A DNA stretch of 64,000 nt from contig JAUXUK010000079.1 in assembly GCA_030680805.1 (NCBI GenBank), forward strand, positions 1-64,000, in the 5' to 3' direction. The DNA comes from Sulfuritalea sp. (GTDB taxonomy: Bacteria; Pseudomonadota; Gammaproteobacteria; Burkholderiales; Rhodocyclaceae). The stretch's first letter is position 1, and the number at the start of each line of letters is the position of its first letter. Positions 34,701 to 44,043 of this stretch are shown here, one piece after another. The notes under the pieces are model-generated. The model was given only the letters and a program-made list of their open reading frames with translations, did no database searches and was not told the DNA's origin. A program made the position numbers and the translations under genes.

Positions 34701-35313
34701 GTGTCGCAAAGGCGCAACGCTTTTTTTTGCGTCTACATCAGAAATCGCTTGCAGTCAAAAAAATCAACCACTACAATTAGTGTCAGATCGTTGTTGACCT
34801 ACTAGATATAGTAGGTCGTTGTAGAGAAGGGACGATACGGATTACAGCGTCCCGATCATCACCGGCTTCATGGCGACAAAGACGGGAGATCTGAATGCAG
34901 GAAGTTTTGGGCGATTTTTTCACCGACCGCAACGGGGTTGCCCAACTGTCTTCTATCGCTATGGCCACGAATCTGCGCCCGCATTCATTTCACCGCACCT
35001 CATTCACTTCGCAAATTCCTACGCCTGCCTGCCGCACCGATGTGTCGGACGGGTTCGCGTTTGCGCGCCGTCGGCCTGCCCGGCCCAACCCGCACCAGGC
35101 GGGCATCGCGCAGTATCGTGATTTCCAAAATATGCAGTTTGATTGTTTGTGCGTTTGTCATTCGCGGTTTCAAAACGAAGTGATAGGCGGATAAACGTGA
35201 GGAATTCGTCGCTTTCGATTGCATCGGAGCGTTGGATAATCCGTGCTAACCCAGACGGGTTTCAGTAGAAGTAGTGGTGGTTCTTTCCTGTTAATTTGTT
35301 AAGGAGGTTCAAC
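34701..35313. other. 613-bp gap with a promoter and hairpin, no convincing gene
   Basis: Just after ampD is a T8 run (34719-34726) that may end its transcript. A good sigma70 promoter follows (34749-34777), then a perfect palindrome, GACCTACTA-GATA-TAGTAGGTC (34796-34817), in the predicted 5' end of the transcript. A 99-codon open frame at 34895-35194 has a plausible GGGAG site, but its composition (Arg/Pro/Phe/Ser-rich, no hydrophobic core) is not protein-like. The rest leads to the AAGGAGG site of the histone-like gene. A long leader or a small RNA is possible. Confidence 0.45.
34749..34777 (+). promoter_or_regulatory. Sigma70-like promoter upstream of the histone H1-like gene
   Basis: TTGCAG (34749-34754) and TACAAT (34772-34777) are exactly 17 bp apart. 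The predicted start near 34784 is some 530 bp before the histone-like ATG and 12 bp before a strong 9-bp palindrome. Confidence 0.6.
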
Positions 35314-35880
35314 ATGGCGATTGCTAAGAAAGCCAAGAAGCCGGCCGCAAAGAAGGCTGCGGCTAAGCCCGCCGCTAAGAAGTCTGCGGCCCCGAAGAAG
35401 CCAGCGGTCAAAAAGCCGGCTGTAATTAAGGCGGATGCCAAGCCCGCTGCGAAGAAGCCCGCTGCCAAGAAACCGGCCGCGAAGAAGCCCGCTGCGAAGA
35501 AGGTTGCTGCCAAGAAGCCGGCTGCCAAGAAGGCTGCACCGAAGAAGGTTGCTGCCAAGAAGCCGGCTGCCAAGAAGGCTGCACCTAAGAAGGCTGCTGC
35601 CAAGAAACCGGCTGCCAAGAAGGCTGCACCGAAAAAGGCTGCTGCCAAGAAGCCTGCTGCTAAGAAGCCTGCTGCCAAGAAGCCTGCTGCCAAGAAGCCG
35701 GCTGCTAAGAAGCCTGCTGCGAAGAAGCCTGCTGCCAAGAAGGCTGCACCGAAGAAGGCTGCTGCTAAGCCGGCCGCGAAGCCCGCTGCCGCTGCACCTT
35801 CGACCGCTGCTGCTCCCGGCATCAAGTCGTCGCTGAATCCAGCGGCAGCTTGGCCGTTTCCCACCGGTTCCCGTCCCTGA
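35314..35880 (+). CDS. Histone H1-like nucleoid protein with KKPAAKKAA repeats
   Basis: The 188-residue protein is almost entirely lysine, alanine and proline in PAAKKPAAKK-type repeats, like the C-terminal tail of eukaryotic histone H1, bacterial AlgP and related betaproteobacterial proteins. It should bind DNA non-specifically through charge. The last residues (LNPAAAWPFPTGSRP) are non-repetitive and recur at the C-terminus of such proteins in Betaproteobacteria, which argues for a real function. A perfect AAGGAGG lies 7 nt before the ATG. The repeat DNA can change length by slippage. A strong terminator follows at 35941. Confidence 0.9.
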   Translation: MAIAKKAKKPAAKKAAAKPAAKKSAAPKKPAVKKPAVIKADAKPAAKKPAAKKPAAKKPAAKKVAAKKPAAKKAAPKKVAAKKPAAKKAAPKKAAAKKPAAKKAAPKKAAAKKPAAKKPAAKKPAAKKPAAKKPAAKKPAAKKAAPKKAAAKPAAKPAAAAPSTAAAPGIKSSLNPAAAWPFPTGSRP

Positions 35881-35940
35881 CGGTAGCATCGGCCTGCGCT
35901 TAGTCCTGCGGGACTGAGCGCGGCGCTCAGTGGATAGCAA

Positions 35941-35977
35941 GCGCGTGCTGTTAATTCAGCACGCGCTTTCTTTTTTT
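35941..35977 (+). terminator. Rho-independent terminator of the histone H1-like gene
   Basis: A perfect 10-bp stem, GCGCGTGCTG (35941-35950) with CAGCACGCGC (35957-35966), has the loop TTAATT and is followed by TTTCTTTTTTT. Confidence 0.92.
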
Positions 35978-35978
35978 C

Positions 35979-36060
35979 GCCGGCGCGCGAAGCGCTATTG
36001 ACGGCCCCCGAAGGGGAAACCCCGTCACGCAAGGCGAAGGCGGGCAGAGCCCCGAGCCCC
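35979..36060 (-). repeat. Dispersed repeat, copy B, inverted relative to copy A
   Basis: The reverse complement of this stretch shares the core GCGTGACGGGG-TTCCCCTTCG-GGGCCG-CAA with 37320-37380, at roughly 80% identity over about 50 bp by eye. Both copies lie next to the aminotransferase gene in opposite orientation. The core contains the short hairpin GGGG-AAA-CCCC. Confidence 0.6.
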
Positions 36061-36082
36061 TTGGACGAAGCGATATCCCATG

Positions 36083-37243
36083 CTATTTTGAATTCAGGAA
36101 TGCCGCCATGCGGGCGAGACCTTCCTCGATCCGGCTCCGGTCGATCGTGTAGGCAAAGCGCATGTGGTGTTGGGGCGCGTTGCTGCCAAAGTCCAGCCCT
36201 GGTGTTGCAGCCACGCCAGCCTTTGTCAGCAGTTCTTCGGCAAGTTCGAAACTGTCATCGGCCAGTTCCCTGCTGTCTGCATATACATAGAAGGCGCCCT
36301 GCGGTTCGGCGGCGATTTCGAAGCCAAGCGAGCGCAGGCCCGGCAGCAGGATGTCACGCCGCAGGGAAAACTCGTGGCGGCGGGATTCGAGAATGGTGAT
36401 CGTCTCCGGGTCAAAGGCTGCCAGCGCCGCATGCTGGGCAACTGTCGACGGCGCGATATAGAGGTTCTGCGCCAGCTTTTCAATCTCGCGCACATAGTGT
36501 TGCGGGGCGACCAGCCAACCCAGCCGCCAGCCAGTCATGCCGAAATACTTGGAGAAGCTGTTGATCACGAATACGTCTTCGCTGAGCGCCAGCGCGGATG
36601 TGGCGTCGATACCATACGTCAGCCCGTGATAGATCTCGTCGACCAGCAGGGTGCCGCCCCGCGCCGCGACGGCGGCAGCAAGGGCCGCCAAGGCGTCGGC
36701 TGCGATCAGGCTGCCGGTGGGATTGGCCGGCGAGGCGACCAGCAGACCCCTTGTCCGGGCTGTCCATGACGCGGCCAGTTGTTCCGTTGTCGGCTGGTAG
36801 TTGGTCGCAGCGTCCACTGCGAGTGATACCGGCTTGCCTTCGAGCAGGCGAACGAAATGCCGGTTGCAGGGATAGCCTGGGTCGGGCAGCAGCCATTCGT
36901 CGCCGGGATTCACCAGCACGCCCAACGCGAGCAGCAATGCGCCCGACGCGCCAGCCGTGACCACGATTCGCTGCGGCGGGATATCGAGTCCGTAACGCGT
37001 GCGGTAAAAGCCGCTGATTGCTTCACGCAGTTGGGGCAGGCCCAATGCGGCCGTGTAATGCACGTGTCCGCCAGAGAGGAAACGCTGGGCAGCGTCAAGA
37101 ATGGGGCCGGCGGTCGCGAAGTCGGGCTCGCCAACCTCCAGATGGGTGATCGACCGGCCTTCGGCTTCAAGTGCCTGCGCTCGCGCCATCAATTCCATCA
37201 CATGAAACGGAGCGATTTGCGCCATGCGTCCGGCAATGTTCAT
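36083..37243 (-). CDS. Class I/II PLP-dependent aminotransferase
   Basis: This 386-residue fold-type I aminotransferase carries the PLP lysine in NSFSKYFGMTGWRLGW, the Asn of SPANPTGSLI, the Asp/Tyr of LVDEIYHGLTY and the C-terminal Arg in MRFAYTIDR. It belongs to the AspC/AlaA-like group; the amino donor and 2-oxo acid are not determinable. The ATG at 37243 is chosen because the family begins at MNIAGRMAQI. The open frame reaches 37366 only because it reads through a flanking repeat (giving an artefactual REGESPSRRAKAD-like extension), so upstream starts should be avoided. Confidence 0.9.
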   Translation of the reverse strand: MNIAGRMAQIAPFHVMELMARAQALEAEGRSITHLEVGEPDFATAGPILDAAQRFLSGGHVHYTAALGLPQLREAISGFYRTRYGLDIPPQRIVVTAGASGALLLALGVLVNPGDEWLLPDPGYPCNRHFVRLLEGKPVSLAVDAATNYQPTTEQLAASWTARTRGLLVASPANPTGSLIAADALAALAAAVAARGGTLLVDEIYHGLTYGIDATSALALSEDVFVINSFSKYFGMTGWRLGWLVAPQHYVREIEKLAQNLYIAPSTVAQHAALAAFDPETITILESRRHEFSLRRDILLPGLRSLGFEIAAEPQGAFYVYADSRELADDSFELAEELLTKAGVAATPGLDFGSNAPQHHMRFAYTIDRSRIEEGLARMAAFLNSK

Positions 37244-37319
37244 TCGGTTCTCCAAATGCAAACGGCCGTCGTGCGCGAGGCAGGACGGCCGTTCCGGGTT
37301 TTCGCCGTGGTGGACTCTG

Positions 37320-37380
37320 TCTGCCTTCGCTCTGCGTGACGGGGATTCCCCTTCGCGGGCCGGCAAGCGCCGGCGCGCTG
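37320..37380 (+). repeat. Dispersed repeat, copy A
   Basis: The sequence CTGCGTGACGGGGATTCCCC followed by TTCGCGGGCCGGCAA is shared with the inverted copy at 35979-36060. Its right part (TTCGCGGGCCGGCAA) recurs exactly at 393-407. It lies between the aminotransferase start and the pckG stop. Confidence 0.65.
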
Positions 37381-37394
37381 CGTCCTTCGGACTG

Positions 37395-39227
37395 TCAATC
37401 CACCAGCGCCAGCTCGAACAGTTCGCGCTTGAGGGTCAGCGAACGCGGCATCCGGCTCTTGAGTTTGTCGAACCATTCGGCATGCAGCTTCAGTTCTTCA
37501 CGCCAGGCGGTGGTGTCCACTGCCGTCAGGTGTTCGAACTGCGCCTTGGTGACTTCCTCGCTGCCGCTCCAGTCAAGGTCTTCGAAGCGCGGCATCCAGC
37601 CGAGAACAGTCTGCTTCGCATCAGATACCCCGCTGCAGCGACCGACGATCCACTTCAGTACCCGCATGTTCTCGCCGAATCCGGGCCATATGAATTTGCC
37701 GTCGGCGTCCTGGCGGAACCAGTTCACCGAGAAGATTCGTGGCGCGTGCTCGATCTGGTGTCCGATGCGCAGCCAGTGGTTGAAATAGTCACCCATGTGG
37801 TAACCGCAGAACGGCAACATGGCAAACGGATCGCGGCGCACGATGCCCTGCGCGCCTCCTGCGGCGGCCGTGGTTTCCGAGCCGAGCGTGGCCGCCATAT
37901 AGACGCCATAGTTCCAGTTGAAGGCTTCGAACACCAGCGGCACGGTAGTAGACCGGCGGCCGCCAAAAACAAACGCCGAGATCGGCACGCCCGCGGGGTT
38001 GTCCCAATCCGGATCGATCACGGGGCACTGGCTGGCCGGTGCGGCAAAGCGTGAATTCGGGTGGGCGGCCTTGCGTCCGGTTTCCTTGCCGATCTCCGGC
38101 GTCCAGTCCTGACCCTGCCAGTCCATGCAGTGCGCAGGCGGCACCTTGCTCATGCCTTCCCACCAGACATCGCCGTCATCGGTCAGGGCGACGTTGGTGA
38201 AGATGATGTTTTCCTTCAAGGTCTGCATTGCGTTGAAGTTGGTCTTGTCGCTGGTGCCGGGAGCGACGCCGAAAAAGCCGGCTTCGGGATTGATGGCATA
38301 CAGGCGCCCATCCTTGCCCGGCTTGATCCAGGCGATGTCATCGCCGACCGTGGTCACCTTCCAGCCGCCGAGGCTTTCGGGTGGAATCAGCATGGCAAGG
38401 TTGGTCTTGCCGCAGGCCGAGGGAAAGGCAGCAGCGATATAGGTCTTCTCGCCTTCCGGGGATTGAATGCCAAGGATCAGCATGTGTTCGGCCAGCCAGC
38501 CTTCGTCGCGAGCCATGGTCGAGGCAATCCGCAGCGCGAAGCACTTTTTGCCTAGCAGCGCATTGCCGCCGTAGCCCGAGCCGAATGACCAGATCTCGCG
38601 CGTCAGGGGGAAATGGCAGATGTACTTGGTCTTGTTGCACGGCCATTTGACATCCGCCTGACCGGACTCGAGCGGGTGGCCAACGCTATGCAGGCAGGGC
38701 ACAAAAATGCCGTCGCTGCCAAGCTGGTCCAGCACCGCACGTCCCATGCGGGCCATGATGCGCATGCTGACCACCACATAAGGGCTGTCTGAAAGCTCGA
38801 CGCCGATGTGGGCAATCGGCGAGCCGATGGGGCCCATCGAGAACGGAATGACGTACATGGTGCGCCCGCGCATGCAACCCTTGAACAATCCGCGCAAGGT
38901 TTCCTTCATCTTGTCCGGATGCTCCCAATTGTTGTTGGGGCCGGCATCTTCCGGGTCCGAGGTGCAGACATAGGTACGATCCTCGACGCGGGCAACGTCC
39001 GACGGATCGGACAGGGCGAGGTAGGAGTTCTTGCGCTTCGCCGGGTTGAGCTTGACCATGCTGCCGGAGGCGACCATCTGCGCGAAAAGCCGGTCGGCTT
39101 CCTCCTGCGAGCCGTCAGCCCAGACGATGTCCTTGGGCTCGGTGAGCGCCGCGACTTCGGCCACCCAAGCGATCAGCTTGGCGTGTTTGACGTAGGCGGG
39201 GGCTGAAATCTGTTTGGGCTGGTTCAT
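37395..39227 (-). CDS. pckG: Phosphoenolpyruvate carboxykinase (GTP)
   Basis: The 610-residue cytoplasmic enzyme converts oxaloacetate plus GTP to PEP and CO2 for gluconeogenesis. The GTP-type PEPCK signature [16 protein letters not shown] (P-loop with reactive Cys) is intact, as are [31 protein letters not shown] and the Mn-binding KCFALRIAS region. The length fits the GTP class, not the ATP class. The ATG at 39227 gives [13 protein letters not shown]; the longer frame is upstream sequence. Divergent maeB suggests joint control of the PEP/pyruvate/oxaloacetate node. Confidence 0.96.
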   Translation of the reverse strand: MNQPKQISAPAYVKHAKLIAWVAEVAALTEPKDIVWADGSQEEADRLFAQMVASGSMVKLNPAKRKNSYLALSDPSDVARVEDRTYVCTSDPEDAGPNNNWEHPDKMKETLRGLFKGCMRGRTMYVIPFSMGPIGSPIAHIGVELSDSPYVVVSMRIMARMGRAVLDQLGSDGIFVPCLHSVGHPLESGQADVKWPCNKTKYICHFPLTREIWSFGSGYGGNALLGKKCFALRIASTMARDEGWLAEHMLILGIQSPEGEKTYIAAAFPSACGKTNLAMLIPPESLGGWKVTTVGDDIAWIKPGKDGRLYAINPEAGFFGVAPGTSDKTNFNAMQTLKENIIFTNVALTDDGDVWWEGMSKVPPAHCMDWQGQDWTPEIGKETGRKAAHPNSRFAAPASQCPVIDPDWDNPAGVPISAFVFGGRRSTTVPLVFEAFNWNYGVYMAATLGSETTAAAGGAQGIVRRDPFAMLPFCGYHMGDYFNHWLRIGHQIEHAPRIFSVNWFRQDADGKFIWPGFGENMRVLKWIVGRCSGVSDAKQTVLGWMPRFEDLDWSGSEEVTKAQFEHLTAVDTTAWREELKLHAEWFDKLKSRMPRSLTLKRELFELALVD

Positions 39228-39523
39228 GACGCGATAATCTCCACTCTGATTCTGAATTCGCGCCGGTCGGCCGGTGATCAAGGTGGGGAGATCGGCGGGT
39301 CTTCCGGCTGTCTGCGGCAGGGCCCCAGGCCCGGATCGCAATATTTTATAAGCCCATAATTATCCCACAATCGACTTACGGGCGCCTTGCTGGAGTTGGC
39401 GCCGTAATGCAAGCCGATTTCATCGCACGGCGCCGAATTGCGACGGGAAATTGCAGTTTGCCAAAGAGTCGGCGCTGGCGACACGGCGATACAATCGCTG
39501 TCAGACCAAAAGGAGAAGCATTC
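39228..39523. other. Divergent pckG-maeB intergenic region
   Basis: No gene is seen in this 296-bp gap. An AT-rich patch at about 39340-39362 probably holds the pckG promoter, and TACAAT at 39490-39495 sits about 30 bp before maeB with no clear -35 partner. AGGAG precedes the maeB ATG. Confidence 0.4.
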
Positions 39524-41806
39524 ATGGACGAACGCATTCGCGCTGCGGCGCTCGAGTATCACCGCAGCCCCAAGCCCGGCAAGATCGCCGTTACCCCGAC
39601 CAAGGCCCTGACCAATCAGGCCGACTTGTCGCTGGCGTATTCGCCGGGCGTGGCCGCCGCCTGCGACGAGATCGTGCGCGATCCATCGACCGCGGCGCTG
39701 TACACCTCGCGCGCCAATCTGGTCGCCGTCATTACCAATGGCACGGCCGTCTTGGGCCTGGGCAACATCGGACCGCTGGCCGGCAAGCCGGTGATGGAAG
39801 GCAAGGGCGTGCTGTTCAAGAAGTTCGCCGGCATCGATGTGTTCGACATCGAGGTCGCCGAGAATGATCCCGACAAACTGGTCGACATCATTGCCTCGCT
39901 GGAGCCGACGTTTGGCGGCATCAACCTCGAGGACATCAAGGCGCCCGAGTGCTTTTATGTCGAAGCCAGGCTGCGCGAGCGGATGAAGATCCCGGTTTTC
40001 CACGACGACCAGCATGGCACAGCGATCATTGCCAGTGCCGCCGTGCTGAACGGGATGCGCGTGGTCGGCAAGGACATCGCCCGGGTCAAGCTGGTCTGCT
40101 CCGGTGCCGGCGCGGCGGCGATTGCCTGCCTCGACCTGCTGGCGAGCCTCGGCCTTGATCCGAAAAATGTCTTTGCAGTCGACAGCAAAGGCGTGATCCA
40201 CACCGGACGCGAGGGGCTGGACCCGTCCAAGGCGCGCTACGCGCAGGCAACGGACGCGCGCACCCTGGCCGACGTGATGGTGGGCGCCGACGTTTTCCTC
40301 GGCCTATCCACTGCGGGTGTGCTGAAGCCGGAGATGGTCAAGACCATGGCGAAGGATCCGCTGATTCTCGCCATGGCCAATCCCGAGCCTGAAATTCGCC
40401 CGGAAGATGCCAAGGCCGTGCGTCCCGACGCCATCATCGGCACCGGCCGTTCTGACTATCCGAACCAGGTCAACAATGTCCTGTGCTTCCCCTTCATGTT
40501 CAGGGGCGCGCTCGACGTCGGTGCGACGACCATCAACGAAGCCATGAAAGTGGCTGCGGTGAGGGCGATTGCGGAACTGGCGCATGCCGAGCAGTCGGAA
40601 GTGGTGACGGCAGCCTATGGTACGGAGGATCTTTCCTTCGGCCCCGAATACCTGATCCCGAAGCCCTTCGATCCCCGACTCATCATCATGGTCGCCCCGG
40701 CGGTGGCTCAGGCCGCGATGGATTCAGGCGTCGCCACGCGGCCCATTGCCGACATGGATGCGTATGTCGCGCAACTGAACGACTTTGTCTATTCGACCGG
40801 TCTGTTGATGCGTCCGGTGTTCGCCGCGGCGAAGAAGAAGCCGGCGCGCGTGGTCTTCTGCGAAGGCGAGGACGAACGTGTTTTGCGTGCCGTGCAAACC
40901 GTATGCGACGAAAGCCTGGCGCGGCCGATCCTGATCGGTCGGCCCGAAGTCGTTGAAAAGAGCATCGCCCGGCATGGCCTGCGCATTCGCCCCGGCGAGC
41001 ATTTCGAACTGGTCAGCCCGGATTCCGATCCGCGCTACAAGGAGCTCTGGCAGGATTACCACGGCATGATGTCGCGCAAGGGCGTCAGCGTCGAATACGC
41101 CAAGCGCGAGATGAGGCGGCGTACCACGCTGATCGGCGCCATGCTGGTCAAGCACAACTACGCCGATGCCATGCTGTGCGGCACTTTCGGCAAGCATTCG
41201 CTGCATCTGCGCTACATCGAGACCGTGATCGGCCTGAAGCCGGGGATCGAGAATTTCTACGCCATGAACATGCTGGTCCTGCCGCGGCGGACACTGTTCA
41301 TCGGCGATACCTACGTCAATTACGACCCGACGGCCGAACAACTGGCGGAGATGACCCTGCTGGCTGCCGACGAAGTCGCACGTTTCGGTCTGGCGCCCAA
41401 GGTGGCGCTGCTGTCGCATTCGAGTTTCGGCACCGAGGACACGCCGACGGCGATCAAGATGCGCCGCGCGTTGGAGATCCTGCGCAAGATCGCGCCGCAA
41501 CTGGAAGTGGATGGCGAGATGCACGGCGATGCGGCGCTTTCCGAGGATATCCGGCATCAGGTGTTTCCCGACTCGACGCTCAAGGGCCAGGCCAACCTGC
41601 TCATCATGCCGACGCTGGACGCCGCCAATATCTCCTTCAACCTGATCAAGACCTCGGCCGGTGACGGCTTGACCGTAGGCCCGCTGCTGCTCGGTGCGGC
41701 GCGCCCGGTGCATATCCTGACGCCGACCGCGACGGTCAGGCGCATTGTCAACGTGACCGCCTTGCTCTCGGTGGAAGCGCAGCAGCAGGCCCGGAGCGGC
41801 AGTTGA
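39524..41806 (+). CDS. maeB: NADP-dependent malic enzyme (MaeB type with phosphotransacetylase-like domain)
   Basis: The 760-residue protein has an N-terminal malic enzyme half (about 1-430: [26 protein letters not shown](P)-binding [16 protein letters not shown]) fused to a C-terminal phosphotransacetylase-like domain (about 430-760), which in this class acts as a regulatory acetyl-CoA sensor rather than an enzyme. It decarboxylates malate to pyruvate with NADPH formation. AGGAG lies just upstream of the ATG at 39524. Patatin follows after 7 bp. It is divergent from pckG. Confidence 0.96.
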   Translation: MDERIRAAALEYHRSPKPGKIAVTPTKALTNQADLSLAYSPGVAAACDEIVRDPSTAALYTSRANLVAVITNGTAVLGLGNIGPLAGKPVMEGKGVLFKKFAGIDVFDIEVAENDPDKLVDIIASLEPTFGGINLEDIKAPECFYVEARLRERMKIPVFHDDQHGTAIIASAAVLNGMRVVGKDIARVKLVCSGAGAAAIACLDLLASLGLDPKNVFAVDSKGVIHTGREGLDPSKARYAQATDARTLADVMVGADVFLGLSTAGVLKPEMVKTMAKDPLILAMANPEPEIRPEDAKAVRPDAIIGTGRSDYPNQVNNVLCFPFMFRGALDVGATTINEAMKVAAVRAIAELAHAEQSEVVTAAYGTEDLSFGPEYLIPKPFDPRLIIMVAPAVAQAAMDSGVATRPIADMDAYVAQLNDFVYSTGLLMRPVFAAAKKKPARVVFCEGEDERVLRAVQTVCDESLARPILIGRPEVVEKSIARHGLRIRPGEHFELVSPDSDPRYKELWQDYHGMMSRKGVSVEYAKREMRRRTTLIGAMLVKHNYADAMLCGTFGKHSLHLRYIETVIGLKPGIENFYAMNMLVLPRRTLFIGDTYVNYDPTAEQLAEMTLLAADEVARFGLAPKVALLSHSSFGTEDTPTAIKMRRALEILRKIAPQLEVDGEMHGDAALSEDIRHQVFPDSTLKGQANLLIMPTLDAANISFNLIKTSAGDGLTVGPLLLGAARPVHILTPTATVRRIVNVTALLSVEAQQQARSGS

Positions 41807-41813
41807 TTCGCGC

Positions 41814-42950
41814 ATGACTGAATCCCGTACCGCCCTGATCCTGACCGGCGGCGGTGCGCGCGCCGGCTATCAGGTTGGTGTGCTGAAGGCGATCCGCGAG
41901 ATGCTGCCGGAGCCGCGACGCAATCCGTTCCCGATCCTGTGCGGCACTTCGGCTGGCGCGATCAACGCCGCGTCGATGGCGGTATGGGCCGAGGATTTCG
42001 GCGCCGGAGTGGACAACCTGCTCGATGTCTGGGAGAACTTCACTGCGCACCAGGTCTATCGTGCCGATCCGGTAAGCATGGGCGTCTCCGGCGCGCGCTG
42101 GGTGTCGACGCTGGCGATTGGCTGGCTGACGCGACACTCTCCGCGCTCCCTGCTCGACAACTCGCCGCTGCGAGATTTGCTGTCCGGCAGCCTGGACTTC
42201 AGTCGCATAGCAAAGGCCATCGAAAGCCGGGCCCTGCACTCGGTCAGCATCACCTGCTCCGGCTACTCGACGGGGCAGAGCGTCAGTTTCTTTCAGGGGC
42301 GCAGCGACCTTGAAGGTTGGCGCCGCAGCCAGCGCGTCGGGGCGTCGACCGGGATTTCCCTCGACCATCTGATGGCCTCAAGCGCGATCCCCTTCATCTT
42401 TCCGGCAGTGCATATCAATCGGGAATGGTTTGGTGATGGCTCGATGCGGCAGGTGGCGCCGGTTTCGCCGGCGATCCATCTCGGCGCCGACAAGATACTG
42501 GTGATCGGCGCCGGCCGCATGGCCGACGAGAACGCCCGGCCGCGTGCCGAGATTTATCCTTCACTGGCGCAGATCGCCGGCCACGCGCTGTCCAGCATTT
42601 TTCTCGACAGCATGTCCGTGGACTTGGAGCGGATGAGTCGCATCAACAACACGCTGTCGCTGATCCCGGAGGACATTCGCCGCGAGCGGGGCATGAGCCT
42701 GCGGCCGATAGATGTGCTGACCATCGCGCCCTCGCAACGTCTTGACCATCTCGCCGCACGCCACGCCAAGGCCTTGCCGTGGGCCGTGCGCACCATGCTG
42801 CGAACCTTTGGCGCGATGAATCGAAACGGCGGTGCGCTGACCAGCTACCTTCTGTTCGAACGTCCCTACACCAAGGCCCTGATCGATCTGGGCTACGCTG
42901 ATACGCTGGCGCGTCGGGATGAAGTGCGGCGTTTTCTTGATTTGAGTTAA
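41814..42950 (+). CDS. Patatin-like phospholipase family protein
   Basis: This 378-residue cytoplasmic or membrane-associated lipid hydrolase has the oxyanion loop LTGGGARAGYQVGVL, nucleophile elbow GTSAGAINA and the catalytic Asp in WFGDGSMRQ, all needed for Ser/Asp dyad activity. It belongs to the DUF3336-free bacterial patatin group; the lipid substrate is unknown. No signal peptide is seen. It is 7 bp downstream of maeB on the same strand, so probably cotranscribed, without an evident functional link. Confidence 0.92.
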   Translation: MTESRTALILTGGGARAGYQVGVLKAIREMLPEPRRNPFPILCGTSAGAINAASMAVWAEDFGAGVDNLLDVWENFTAHQVYRADPVSMGVSGARWVSTLAIGWLTRHSPRSLLDNSPLRDLLSGSLDFSRIAKAIESRALHSVSITCSGYSTGQSVSFFQGRSDLEGWRRSQRVGASTGISLDHLMASSAIPFIFPAVHINREWFGDGSMRQVAPVSPAIHLGADKILVIGAGRMADENARPRAEIYPSLAQIAGHALSSIFLDSMSVDLERMSRINNTLSLIPEDIRRERGMSLRPIDVLTIAPSQRLDHLAARHAKALPWAVRTMLRTFGAMNRNGGALTSYLLFERPYTKALIDLGYADTLARRDEVRRFLDLS

Positions 42951-43013
42951 TGTTTTTGTTGAGGCCAGACCCCCAACCCCTTTATTTCTAACGATAAGTG
43001 CCGATACAGCTTA

Positions 43014-43041
43014 TTGCAGAGGGGATATCCTCTGTTAGAAT
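43014..43041 (+). promoter_or_regulatory. Putative promoter of the PBP7-like gene with internal palindrome
   Basis: TTGCAG (43014-43019) and TAGAAT (43036-43041) are 16 bp apart. An inverted repeat, CAGAGG (43017-43022) with CCTCTG (43029-43034), lies in the spacer and overlaps the -35 box, which is a plausible operator position. Confidence 0.5.
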
Positions 43042-43067
43042 GTTCGCATCGCAGGAGGGGCAGCTCC

Positions 43068-44027
43068 ATGAAAAGAACACTAATGATGTTGTTGGCGGCC
43101 GCGATAGTCGGCGCCGGCGTGACGCCGACCGAGGTTGAGGCGGCCACGAAGAAGAAGGCTGTTGCTGCCAAGAAGAAGGTGTCGCGCACAGTCGTGCAGA
43201 TCAAGGGCAAGAAAGTCGTTCGCGCCAGATCCGCTCACCGCATCGCCTCCCTGGATGACGCCCAGCATCTGGCCTTGCAGTCATCTGCCGCTTTGGTGCT
43301 GGATCAGACGACCGGCGCGATCCTGTTTGAAAAGAATCCCAACGCCGTTCTGCCGATTGCGTCGATTACCAAGCTGATGACGGCGATGGTCGTGCTCGAC
43401 GCGAAATCCGACCTTACCGAGACGCTGGCGATTGGCGAAGACGATGTCGACATCCTCAAGGGAACCCGTTCGCGCCTCAAGGTCGGCACGCATCTGGCGC
43501 GCGAGGAAATGCTGCGTCTGGCCCTGATGTCTTCCGAGAACCGTGCTGCCGCAGCCCTATCGCGCAACTACCCGGGCGGACGGGAAGCATTCATCGCCGC
43601 CATGAATCAAAAGGCGCAGGCGCTGGGCCTGGCCGATACGCGTTTTCAGGACGCGACTGGATTGACGGCGGCCAACGTATCGAGCCCGCGTGATCTGGCG
43701 AAAATGGTCGATGCCGCGCACCAGTACCCGTTGATCCGCGAGTTTTCGACCACCTCCGCAGGCGAGTTCAGCATCGCCGGCCGGACACAGCAGTTCCGCA
43801 ACACCAATACCCTGGTCAAGAATCCGACCTGGGAAATCGGCCTGTCCAAGACCGGCTACATCAACGAGGCCGGCAAGTGTCTCGTGATGCAGGCCTGGCT
43901 CAACAACAAGCCGACCATCATCGTGTTGCTCGACTCCTGGGGCAAGATGACCCGCATCGGCGACGCCAACCGCATCAAGCGCTGGGTCGAGAGCGCATCG
44001 CTGGCGCAACGCCAGACTGCCGGTTGA
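43068..44027 (+). CDS. pbpG: D-alanyl-D-alanine endopeptidase (PBP7-like)
   Basis: The 319-residue exported penicillin-binding protein has a signal peptide (about 1-25), a Lys/Ala/Val-rich linker, and a serine peptidase S11 domain with all three motifs: SITK (SXXK), SSEN (SXN) and LSKTGYI (KTG). It trims peptidoglycan cross-links in the periplasm. AGGAGGGG precedes the ATG at 43068. It is shorter than PBP5 and lacks the C-terminal membrane-anchoring domain, as expected for PBP7. It is convergent with ppc. Confidence 0.93.
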   Translation: MKRTLMMLLAAAIVGAGVTPTEVEAATKKKAVAAKKKVSRTVVQIKGKKVVRARSAHRIASLDDAQHLALQSSAALVLDQTTGAILFEKNPNAVLPIASITKLMTAMVVLDAKSDLTETLAIGEDDVDILKGTRSRLKVGTHLAREEMLRLALMSSENRAAAALSRNYPGGREAFIAAMNQKAQALGLADTRFQDATGLTAANVSSPRDLAKMVDAAHQYPLIREFSTTSAGEFSIAGRTQQFRNTNTLVKNPTWEIGLSKTGYINEAGKCLVMQAWLNNKPTIIVLLDSWGKMTRIGDANRIKRWVESASLAQRQTAG

Positions 44028-44043
44028 TCCTTTCGCGGATTTC

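Noticed and set aside
34895-35194. 99-codon frame with a plausible ribosome site
   Set aside because: Its composition is not protein-like, it has no recognisable domain, and overlapping frames are equally open. It is kept only as a caveat for the intergenic transcript.
35262-36032. Ala/Gly/Phe-rich minus-strand frame
   Set aside because: It is the complement of the lysine/alanine repeat of the histone H1-like gene.
36083-37366. Longer form of the aminotransferase with 41 extra N-terminal residues
   Set aside because: The extension is translated from the dispersed repeat at 37320-37380. The family N-terminus begins at 37243.
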